Shown here: in pieces, positions 43,149 through 55,100 of the stretch
Numbering within the stretch: the stretch's first letter is position 1
How the letters are laid out: every line of letters begins with the position of its first letter
DNA from: Vitrella brassicaformis
Taxonomy: Eukaryota; Sar; Vitrellaceae
Direction of reading: 5' to 3'
NCBI GenBank assembly: GCA_001179505.1
Contig: CDMY01000243.1
Location: forward strand, 508,066-572,065
Length of the DNA stretch: 64,000 nt
The notes under the pieces: generated by a model
Databases searched by the model: none
Told to the model about the DNA's origin: nothing
Seen by the model: only the letters and a program-made list of their open reading frames with translations
Program-made: the position numbers and the translations under genes

Positions 43149-46100
43149 ATGGTCGCCTCATTCTCGCACCGCAAGAAGAGAAGAAGGAGAGTGTCGCTAT
43201 TGGCCATCGTGCTGGGCTTGTTCTTCACTGCAACACATGGAGCATTGTGGTCCTTCTTCACCGACAACAAGGTACCACATGCAGATCAAGGCACTCATTG
43301 ATCCACTGCAATGGACGAGGAACGTGACAATCCCTGTTTGTGTCAGGCCCTCGACTCGACCGCTCCATCGCCCACAGCAGGCCGCCCGCCAGTGTCATTC
43401 GCCCAGCTCCATGGCGGCGAATCGCACCATCGCACGCTGCACGAGCAGCTTGTTGAGAACACGGACGACTCCGCAGCGCATGTCGGGCCGGAGTTCAGTA
43501 ACCTGGTGGACTGGGTGCAGGGCGGCAAGGCGGCTGAGGGGCATGCTGCAGAGGCACCGACGAGTCGGAAGCTGAATGCAACGCAAAGGGCAGAGGAGAA
43601 GGGGGAGGGGGAGAGGGAGTGGGCTGAATGGGAGGAGTACGTGAAGCTGAGATCTGCCTGCTGGGACGGTGAGTGCACGGCTGGCTGGCTGGCACAGACG
43701 CCAGATGGATGAGATGCGTCCCTGTCTGTCTGCAACTCCAGGTGATTTGTGTCCCAAGTTGTTGACCATTCCGTGTGAGGGGCTGGTGGGCGTCTATTCG
43801 GCCTACCACTTTTCTATAGCGACGTCCAAGTGGCCCTATGGTGACCTCGTGACTTCCTGGAATGACCTCAGGGGGTGAGCGGGCGCAATGCATGAGCAGC
43901 GGGCGTACTGACAGCATTCGTTACGATGGGTTCATGGCTTGACTTGTTTGTGCGCCAGGTCCAAATGCAAGAAATGGTTTGGCGAGTTCACGCAGCCGAT
44001 CTCAACTCGTGCACCGACATTCGACCGGTGAGGACATCAGAGGCAGCGACACAGCGGTGCTCTTGTGTTTCGCTGCTGTGTGTGCTGTGCAGCGAGAAGA
44101 GTTCTCTGTTCTTTTCGAGTGACAAGCAGTGGATGACGACAGACTTCAGCCACCCGTTCTTCTCCAAGGGCGATGCCACCATCATGCTGCACGTCAAGTG
44201 GCCGCCTCAAGTCAAGGCGGAGGCCATCGCCGCTGGCACACAAAAGGAGACGGCGGAAGGGGAAGAGGGAGAGGGAGGTGAGGGGGAGGAGAAGAAGGCT
44301 CCCGTTGAGGTGCTCTTCAGCTACACTGGCGGGCCCTACTCGGCCATCCTCGAGGGACAGCTCACACGCGACATCAACCAGCCCCTGTAAGCTGCCGGCC
44401 TACGTCCACAATGTGGCAACGATGCAACCCAGACCCGTCACCATTTGCGTTGTTGGAATGGAATGTAGGGGGCACTTCGCATTGGCAGAGGGCCAGCGCA
44501 CAGTCTTGGGTGGGGGCCACGATCAGATCTCGGAGGTGTCTTTGGAGTCGCTGGAGGACACACCCGAGGCATTTTGGTCGCCCCTGCTCATGCTCGAGAA
44601 AAACGAGACAGCCACCGAGGCCGATGATTCGATGCCGCTTGGTCACATCGATGTGGCGTCACCCAACTCACCAGGGAGTGCGGCGGTGCTGGGCGAGTGG
44701 GAAGTGTGGACCATACGCAGGAAGGCCTACACCACGCAACTCTTCAAGTCAACAAGCAAGACAAGAGCCACACGCAGCCGGCTTTGGAGAATGAACATGT
44801 GTGTGCGTGTGTCAGGGATGGCCGTCTGGTGCAGACCGCGCCAGCTGACATGAAGTGGCTGGACCCTGCAGCGGGCGAGAAGGGTTTCCTGGACATTGGG
44901 TGTCGTGTGAGGGGCGGGGACATGCAGACGGGATACGGGGAGATCAATCCCGGCACACACGTCGACCAGGACAGCCAACCCTCACACTGCATGCCAGGTC
45001 AGGTCATAGACAGACAGACAGACAGACAGAGACGAGGATAGTGACTGACACACCATCGATGCACTCACGTGGGTGCGGTGTGCGTGTCAGGTCTGCGGCT
45101 GCGGAGTTTGCTGTTGTACGAGCGTGCACTGAGTGGCAGGGAGATCCATGAGATCACAACCCTCATGTACCGGCAGCCGCAAGACCCATTCACTCTCCTG
45201 AGAGTTGGTCAGCCACCCCACCCTACAGACACAGACACCTCCGCTTTCCTGACTGACACTGAACCCTCCCCGATTTGTTGGCTGGTTGCAATGCACCAGT
45301 TGACTGCGGTGTTCCACCGACTCCGGTGAACGGCATCGTCGAGTTTGATGACACCACGGAGGGCGCCAGGGCGGCCTTCAAGTGCACGACCCCCGGCACA
45401 TCCTGGCCCAAGGGCGTGCCGGACCGTTCTATCTGCATGGATGACGGCCGTTGGAAGTACTTTCCCAGGTTTGAGGACCTCCCCAAGTGCACCGAGATCC
45501 AGCACCCCTGCGACATGCCGCGGCACCGTGCGGCTCGTGAGGGCGAGGTCAAGGCCCACATGCACTTCACCGACATGCAGTTCGAGGCGGGCGACGACAT
45601 CGTGTTTGAGTGCCCCAACCACACGGCACTCGTGGGCGACAAGAGGATCACCTGCTCGGGAGACACCGGCAAATTCAGACGCAAATTCCCCATCTGCAAG
45701 GGTGGGTGACGGAGGGACACACGAAGAGCACTGTGTGCTGACTGTCGCAAGTATCATCTGGATGTATGTGCGGCAGGGATGTGTCCGACCGATGAGATAG
45801 GGCGGCGGAAACACCTACAGGCCCGATTCTCGAAGCAGCAGGTCATCATGGACACCAAGCTCTTCTTCCACTGCCCCAGCGGCCTCAAGATGGAGGCACC
45901 CGAATCAGCCGTCCTCACCTGTGTAGGGTCCACCGTGCAGCCGGCCAAGGAGGAGGCGGCCAGCACTAACACTTCTGACCTGGGACTGCTCACAGCTTTT
46001 GGTATGGGAGAAGGAGGAGAGGCCGAAGAGGAGGAAGAGGTCTCGCCCAGCCATCGGTTCTATGACATTAAGAAGCAAGAGGCGACAATCCCACGATGCG

Positions 46101-49100
46101 GTCAGTCTCGAAGGAATACGAAGGTGTACGGGAAGAAATATTAGTCTCTGTGTGTGTGTGTGTGTAGTGTCACTGACGGGCAAGTGTCCGGAGCCGCCCG
46201 ATGCCGAGGATCCAGGCCTCGACAAGAACTTCACCAAACCTCGTGTGGCCGCCAACAGCACACTGGATATCCGCACATCAGTGACATTCGAGTGCGACAC
46301 GAACTGGGTGCTCTACGGCCACTCGACGCTCGACTGTCTCGAGGACGGATCATACAGCGGCAAACTGCCCGTCTGCGTATACTGTAAGCTAATCGAGACA
46401 CAAGCCACCCACACACATACACCAATGGCCTTGACGGGGTGGTCATTGTGTGTCAGCTCCTCCTATCGAGTGTCCCGTGCCGGAGCTGCCCGGCGGCCAC
46501 TGGGAGCTCCGCAACAGCACGATAGTGCATCCCGGCACTATTGTAGACGAGGGCGTGCAGCTCATCGGCTGGTGCGACGAGGGGCTCTTCCTCTTCCCCA
46601 CCAAACACGCCGGACTTGTGACTTGCCATGAGTCGGGGGCACTCGTGCCCGACGCACATATGCTCAAATGCGAAGACAGAGACCTCACTGACGAAGGTCA
46701 GTAAGGCCGCCGAGTCAGGGGGACGGGCATGCATGAGAAATCTGTTCGTGTGTGGTGGAATGAATGTGTGCAGAGATTTTGGCTCTGGTGCGGAATGCCA
46801 AGGGACCGTGTGGCGGTCTGAAGCATCTGGATAACGTCAGGACAGTCACGCCAGCACGACAGCGGTACCGCTTTGGCGACGTTGTCGAGCCCACATGCAA
46901 AGACGGATACGTGCTGGTGAGACAGAAAGCAAGGTGACCATGGTGGGACAGACGTGTAAATGGCGCCTGCTCCGGTGTGTCACGTCAGACGGGCGCTCCT
47001 CTGTTCCACTGCGACGAGCTGCCCAGCCGAGGGCGGTCAGACATGCCTACCGGCCGCTGGGAGCCATCAGACGACGCCACTCGACCCACATGCCTGCGTA
47101 CACAAGAAAGAAGCAAACGAGACTTACCACTGTCGGCACGTGCCTTTCGTTTGCGCTCCTCTTTTTGTCGTTCAGCATCGTGTCCCGCTCCCCCGGGTGT
47201 TAATGGGTGGCATTACGTTGTGGAGGGCCCGCATTCGTACGAGGGGTTTGCTGCCGGGGCCAGGGTGGCCCTGTGCTGCAGTGGCATGTTCGAACCCACT
47301 GAAGACACACTCGTGTGCCGCGACGACGGGGGATGGGAGGGCACCCCTCCACAGTGCCAGCCCACAGGTACTCATCGTACTTCCAGCACACATCCACCAG
47401 CCGCATGGCCAATCCTGTCTGTGTGTATGTGCGTGTATGTCCAACCGTCAGATGTGTTCAATCCGTTCACCCATTTGCCGACCTGGGCCACGCGTAACCT
47501 TAGGGGCGTGTATGTGGCCGACGAGCAGCACATGGACCTGGTGCCCCAGGCGCCGGGCATAGGACGGGTACAAAAGTGGCGATCCATGAGCTGTGGCGGC
47601 TTCGGGCCACTCGACACTCCTGTCGACTGCTCGGCCAGCCCGGGAGATTGCCCGTCATTCAACAGGTACACATACAAGTCACTGATTTGTCGTCACCTGC
47701 CCGCTTGACCTCTGTGTGTGGTCGAACGGACCTCTCAGGGCAAAAGGGCGCTTCGTCCATTTCCATGGCGACCAGTACCTTCGATCGCGGTACGTCCGCC
47801 CGTTCGGCCCGCATGGAGGGCTGATATACGTGGCCACCCGTCCGAGGGAGTTGCCGGCCCCCGGGGAGGTGTCGGATGTGACGAGTGCCAACGAGACTGA
47901 GAACATCCCACCTGAACCCGGCACTTTGGCTGAGTTTGTGGCGGGTGACAAACGTGACACTGGCGTGCAAGTTGGGTGGGAAAGAGCCATCGAAATGAGC
48001 AAGGGGTCGGTAGATCCGCCATATATGCCACTCGCCATGTGGAGGAACCAGACCGCAGGTGAGTCTTGAGGAGACACGTGCACGTTGAGTCCAGTTGGTT
48101 GCCATCTTTGTTTTGCTGCCTCCCTGCAGGTCTGCAGGGAGCCAGGGTGCTCAACATGACCACAAAAGGTATCCTATGACCGTACCTGCATATGCAAACA
48201 AGAGCGCATTGGTTGTGTGTGCAGTCGGTTGTCATTTCGACGGGATGTGTTTCCACGGCATCGAGCTTCGCCGCCCGCTCCGTCGCAATGTCCACCACGC
48301 AAACATGACCGGCACACTCAACATATCCGAGCCCTTCATCCACTTCTACTCGTTCAACCTATCGGGGAAGCACACAGACCTGCCGTTCGTCGGCAGCTTC
48401 CCGGGTCTGGGCGGTGTCTCCATGCGTCACTTCGGTCCCGCCAAGCTGTATCTTGGTGGCGATCCGCCCGTCCCGCCTTCGCCTCCCCCGCCCCCTCCGC
48501 CGCCCGCCGATGCGCAGCCGCCGAGCGAGGACGAGGAGAGGGAGAAATACCTTCAGGACGACCTTCAGAAGAAGAAGGACCAGGAGAGGGGCGAAGAGGA
48601 GGACCCGCTCATGAGGATCCTCAGGGAGATCGCGGCGACAGGGCCATCACTGCTGCAGACGGGAGAAAGAGCGGACGCCACGCAATCTCTGGGACCCGGC
48701 ACTGCCTCGCCTGTCACACGTAAGCAATGAATGATGCATGAATGTCTTGAGACATTCGGGTTTGTGGTGTCGGACCGTCATGTGGGGTGGCTGCAGGTGA
48801 TGTTCGCCTCTTTGCCGTGTTCGATCGCCCCTTTGCCAACCCAAAGCTGACGGACCTCTTTGCCGCCCTCTTCAGTTTTATCCTTCGAGGCCTTGACAGT
48901 GAGCAACAAAAGCAAGCAAACAGAGAAACAAGCAAACAAAAACGCTCGTTTGTCTGTGTGTGTCCCGCCAGCTCGCGAGTTCGCCGACACGATGAAGGAG
49001 ATCCTGGACGCCATGCAGCAACCTGGTAGACAGACCTCTTCCCCCACACTCCACTCTATCCGCACTTGCCTGGCTGTGTGTTCTGCCCTCCTTCTTTCCG

Positions 49101-52100
49101 CCTCTCGCAGAGAATGTGACTGAGCGGCCGGCCCGTGAGGGCATCAATCTGGGCGTCCACCGTGCATTGCGTGACGGCGAGCTGACGGTGCCTCTGCCAG
49201 ATGACGTGGACACTCAGACGATACTGGCGTTCAGCCTCAAAGACCTCAACATCACCAACAAGACCGCATTCCAAACAGATGAGGTCAGCTGCCCGCGGGC
49301 CAACCTACAGGCAGACACACACATACACATACAGTGTCTCACCTATCTGCCTGACTGTCTGTCTCTTTGTTTGTTTGTTGGTTGGTTGGTTGGTTTGCTT
49401 GTTTGTTTGTTTGTTTGTTTCTTCGTTTATGTGTGTGTGTGTGTGTGTGTCTCTCTGTCGACGCAGTACGATGTGTGGCGGTCAGAGACAGCAGCCGAGA
49501 CGGAGCGTGTAGCGGTGTTGCGTCACGAGGACATCAAGGCAGGCCACGACTACGACACCACTATGCTCTTCAAGCCAGGCAGCGCCTCGCCTGAGATGGG
49601 TGCTAACGGCACCGCCAATGTGACAGCGACGCAGGACGGCGAGCTGACGATGCTGTGGTCGTCCAACATTTCGCCGGACAGCGTCGTCGGCTTCAACTTG
49701 AGCCGCAAGGCTGATGGTGCTGCCGCGGAGGAGTTCCCCTGCTATGATGTAGGTGACGCCTGATCGCCAGCCAGCCAGCCAACAGTGGGGTGTGTGTGTC
49801 TCTTTCAATATGAGTTTTTTGAGATGGACGACATGTTGATGGTGACGATCAAGCATCCCAGCATCGAGGCCTACACTGCATACAGAGTGGAGATACTGGA
49901 AAAGGAGGTGGACCTGGGAACCGTTACCAGCGAAGTGATGGCGGGCATCATCAAGAAGGAGGTGCCACCCTGGGTGGACTCTAGCCTCATCGTAGGCTTC
50001 AACATCACAGCCGTCGTGGGCAAAGCAAACTTCATGGCCGCAATGGTACGTGGGTGTATACATACAGGCACATATACGCACGGCAGTACGTCTCTGCGTG
50101 TTTCTCGCTGTCTCTCTTCGTTCCATGTCTGCAGTTCACCTTTGTCGATGAAAACGGCACTCGATGGGCTCATCTGCTGGACAGTCGCATCAAGGCCAAC
50201 ACCGACTATCGGGTCTCGGTGGTCCGCAAACTAGTACACGAACTGGTGCCGCCCATGGAGCACGACCGTGATGCCGAGAAGAAAGCCGAGGAGCTCTTGA
50301 AGAACCTGTCGGATACGGTCAAGGACGAGCTGGGTGGTGGTGAAGAGGCCAGGGACGTGCTTGAGGAGGAAATTCCCAAGCAGCCGGAAGGAGTGCTGAG
50401 GGCGCTGCTGCCGCCCCACGTCAACCCGAAAAGCATTAAAGCCATCCTGCTCACACCGACTGATGAAGGGGAAGGCGCCGAGACGATCCGTGTCGTCCCT
50501 GTACGCATTCATTCATGCATGCCAAATGCGCTGATCCAACAATTGCACCAATCCGTTTTGTATGTGTGTGTCCCTCAGACGTCATTCGAGGTAACACTCG
50601 ACGGCAAGACATACGTCATCCTCCACGACGAGCGGCTGGACGCCGACGGCAGCTACACCGCGCGGATCATATACAAGACAGAGGAAGAGGAGAATAAGGA
50701 GGCCCTCAATGAAGTGCTCGGGCAGCCCATGGTCCCCGCTGAGAACGGTGTCGTCCGCATCACATTGCCTCCCCACTTCGATGTCAAGCGAATCGTCGCT
50801 GTGGGCCTCGATCCCGAGAGCCTGGACCCATCATTCAACGCCACAAAGGTGCGACATGATACATCTGACACAGCAGCGGAGGCAAGACATTGCCTTTATT
50901 GGTTTGCAGATGAATACAACGAGAGAGAGTTTTGAGCTTCTCCTTCTGCTGGAGCAAGGCCGTGGGCACCGCACGTCGAAGGCCACAGTGGCGCCAGTGG
51001 TGCTGGTCCTGGAAGACCCGCGCATCTTCAAGGGCACGAAATACAAGGCCACGCCATACCTCACCGCAATCCCCCTCCTGCGAGAGCCAGACCACCGTCC
51101 ACGGCCGAAAAAGCCCACGGGCCCCATCGAGTACAGGGACGAGTTGGCGTCGAAGGCTGTGGGTCAGGACGGCAAGCTGGTGGTGGCCAAGAAGCCTTTG
51201 CTTAAGGGCAGGGAGGAGGAGATTGTGGAGTGGGAGGTGGTGGAGCTGGACGCGGGTGACGTGCCGGTGGTGATGCAGCTGCTGATGGTCAAGGACTTCA
51301 CCTACAACAAGGAGGAGTTCACCCTTTTCCACCCGCGCATCAAGAGTGGCCAGTCATACCGGGCGCTGCCCGGCCTGCCGCTCACGGTGGTCACTGACCT
51401 GGGGCTGCACAGCATCAGCGGCACCAACGACACCAGGATACGTTTGCCGCCCAACCTGCACGTCACGCCACCAGAGGACTTCAAGCACGTGACTGTCATC
51501 CCGTCCGAGCCCGGCATCGACCCATCCATCATGCACAATGACAGCGTAAGAACACAAATACTTGAGGCAGTGGCAGTGGCAGTGGCAGAAGACAGAGACA
51601 AGACTCGGCTGAACTCTCGGTGTGATTTGTTGCCCTTTGCCTGTGTGTGCAGTTCTATAAGGCTTTGTGGGATCTACTGATCCGGCCTGGTGTGGTGCCT
51701 GAAGGTGAGTATCGCGTGCTGGTGGACAGCATTCCGCCACTGCCGCCACTGAAGGAGAAGGCCCCAGTCGAGATCCCGCCCTTCTGCCGCACCCTCATCA
51801 CACACATCATATGTAGGCGTGGATGCGAAGGGACAGCGAGATGCGAGATATGGGGGATTTTGGTGTTTCTGCTAATGACGCGTGTAACTCTCATTCATTT
51901 AGGTGTGGGTCGTCCGGACATGACGCCTGGCAAGTCTGTGAGGCTGCAGCTGCCGGATGATGTCGAAATGTCGCCGCTCCGCACCGTCACTGTCGCACCG
52001 CAGAACGCCTCCGCGTCATTTGACCTCACAAAGGACGAGGCTCGCCCACACAATTTGATGCTGCTTCTGTCAATGTATTGTGTCTCCGCCTTTCGTTCAG

Positions 52101-55100
52101 TATGAGCGTCAAAACACAACGGTCGTCATCTACACCGGCCGCGTATCCCCTGGTGTGCATCAAGTGTGGGTCAACACGATGGCATCCGACCCATCCAACA
52201 AGACGTCGGCCAACGCATCGGTCCTGTCGCGGGCCACCGAGTGCCCCGACACCCCTGGGGAGCACGGTTTGACCCCCTTTGTCGTGCTGAGATGGCATAC
52301 CCCGGGTGGACACACGGTAGTCGAGGGCCGCCTGTCCGTTGCACTGCCGCATGAGTTCCAGGCTCTCAAGGCAGGGGATGTCAAATGGATCATCATGAGA
52401 GGGGGACCTGACAACACGGACGTCAGGCTCAACAGCACAGACGTGAGAGACATAAGACGAGGAGCTGGCTGCACGATCATTGGGTGCTGTTACTCCTTTG
52501 TGTGTCAGTACACGGTCGCCGATGGCCAGGTTCGGATTCACGCGAGTCCAGACGCGCTATCTGATGGCCAATACAGCATCGACATTAAGTGCCTCGACGA
52601 GAGAAGACCCACAAGGATCATCGGTGGGCAATTGAACGCACATACTTTGTGTCGTATGCACATCCCGTGGGTCTGTGTCTATACGGTGATTTATGCAGAT
52701 CTGGGCATTCACTACGTCAACAACTCGCGCGCTGATGTGGTTTTGCCCGGCTCCCTCCACAGCATGCAGAAAGACGAGCTGGTGCACGTGACGCTCACCC
52801 CTGCGGCAGGTGGACCGACGATCGAGCTCGATCCGCCAGAGTATTCCATTGAGGACGGCGTCCTGCACATTCATTCCCCTAAGGTCCCCGACGGACCTTA
52901 CAGAGTCCATGTCGAAAAGACGCCGGGCGACTATGTCATCGAGACGACGGGTATCACACACGAGACGTGCTCGGTGAGGGTTTGTTGCTGCACTTGGTGT
53001 CTGGTGCGTATGCAGATTTGGGTCGATATGAGTGTGTAAACGGCACCATTGTCGTACCTTCGCCGCCAGTACCGGCCAACCTGAGGGAGGAAGACATCGT
53101 GGGTGTGTACGTCACCGACCCTGAGACGGGCGAAGTCATACACCTCCGGCCGGATGAGGTAGCTGATCGACACAGATTCATGCACAGGAAAAAGATATGC
53201 TGGCGAGGTTTTTTTCGTCTTTGTGTCGTCAGTACTCGATAGTCGACGGCAAGCTCGTGATCCATTCTGACCGTTTGCAAGATGGCAAGATGTATGACGT
53301 CAGAATCGACACCAAAAGGAAACCCCCGACACAAACACTAGGTGGGTGGAGAGACGCACACATATCGACACGAGCATGTGTTGTGTGAATGCGTGTACGT
53401 GTCTGGCGTGGTGTGCAGACTTGGGGCAGAGCGTGTGTATGAATGGCACCTTGGAGGTGACGGCTCCCGCCGGTCTCACTGAGGATGACATCGAGGCTGT
53501 GTATGTGATCGATCCCGAGACAGGAGAGCTTACCCTACTCACCCCTGACGAGGTTGGTAGTCCTGCACAGACACATTGACGTCCTCATGTAGTGATTAAT
53601 TGTGCGTGTTTGCGGCAGTATTCGATTGTCGACGGCAAGCTGGTGATCCGCTCAGACAGGCTTGAGGACGGCAAAACTTATGGCGTCATGATCGAGACGA
53701 AGAAGAAAATCACAACCCATCTTATCGGTCGGCACACACAAAGCATCATCAAAGAAATTTCCGTGTGTCTTGTCCCTTGCAGATTTGGGCCCGCACGTGC
53801 TGGACAAGGGCCGCATGAGCGTGGGGGTGCCTGCCAACATCAGCGAAGTGACTGCTGCCTCCCTAATCAAGGTGTTCCTCACACCCAACTTCCCTCTCGT
53901 TGTGCCCGAGCCCCCCGAAGCATACACGGACGTGAAGGTGGTCGGCCCGCCCAAACCGATCCAGCTGCTGGACAATGAGGTTAGCCACCATCATGCCTAC
54001 ATGGCACTCACTGCTCAGCCTACACGGCACCATCCTGCCTGTCTTGTCTCTGTCTCAGTGGCACCTGGACGGCAGCACGGTGTCGGTGGCGGCACACCAT
54101 CTTGAGGACGGCGAGTATCAGGTGCATGCCCTTGTGTCACGACATCCGCCCAACTACAATGAAGGTCGATGACACATAGACTTACACAAACGGAATGAAT
54201 GGACGCTATGTCTCGGATGTTCATGACCTAAAATGCAGTTTTGGGTCGCGCCACGGCAGTAGGGAATCGTCTGGAGCTGCCACTGCCGAGCATGGCTGAG
54301 AAGGACATCCACTACCTCACTCTTGTGCCCGTCGCTCCCCACCACGGCCCACCAATCAAGATCCCACTGCCCAGCGACACATACAAGGTGACTTTCGGCG
54401 ATAAGCTTTTGGTCATCGAGGGATCCGGCATCCGCGACGGCACCACCTACTTAGCCGAGGCGGTCGGATATCTAGACGGTACACACAAAGCTGGATACAT
54501 ACGAGGACCAAACAGACTGTCGTGTTCTCCACGTGCAGAGAGTCGGACGTGTTCCACTGGCTTCTTCACCAGCGGGACCGTTACCCCCCGGGGATTTGTG
54601 CCGATCGGCCATGAGGCTAACTTCTCTTGCCCAGCTGGATTCGACTTGCAGCCACCAGACAGCGCACGGCTCGTCTGCCTCAAAGACAAACGATTCGACG
54701 GCCCTCTACCCACATGCGAACGTAACACACTACCTGCAGGACCACACATTCTGTGTGGCATACATGCGCACACACGCATTTGCCTCTTACTGCGTGTGCA
54801 GCGATTCCTCTGGCGCAGGAGTATCTGAAGGATCTCAACCTGCCCCCCGAGGACGTGGCGAAGCTCGTGGGGCTGTTCATCGCCGACCCCGAGCTGCTCA
54901 GTGTCATCAGCGACAATCACGCGGTGTACGGCTGGCAGAATCTGCTCGGGTCTGCTCAGGGCTTTGGCCATCTGGGCGGGGGCAGATCGGAGGGTCCGCG
55001 GATCGACAGATACGCAAAGCTGCCCCACTACCCTGACGAACACGGGTGAGACATAAGCTAGCGCACTTGTCTCTGTGCGTTCCTTCTAAGCTTCATTTCT

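Larger units (their letters stand above)
49113..54481 (+). repeat. Tandem array of an unrecognised ~80-95 residue module
   Basis: At least ten consecutive segments share one pattern: (D)LG near the start, G(x)L/V(x)V/L(x)LP or P, then an aliphatic strand with V(x)L(x)P or V(x)DPETGE, an acidic end (DE), then Y(S/T)(I/V)xDGKLxI, then L(x)DG(x)Y(x)V/A(x)I. All-beta, Ig-like in spacing, with hardly any Cys. The best-conserved copies are 52,699-52,950, 53,016-53,341, 53,419-53,727, 53,784-54,164 and 54,239-54,479; those before 51,900 are more diverged. Borders are phase-1 introns, and most copies have an internal phase-0 intron after the acidic end. I do not recognise the family. Confidence 0.7.

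Noticed and set aside
42742-43575. 834-bp plus-strand ORF
   Set aside because: It overlaps the signal-peptide exon and second exon of the giant gene in a different frame, and its composition is that of a shadow ORF.
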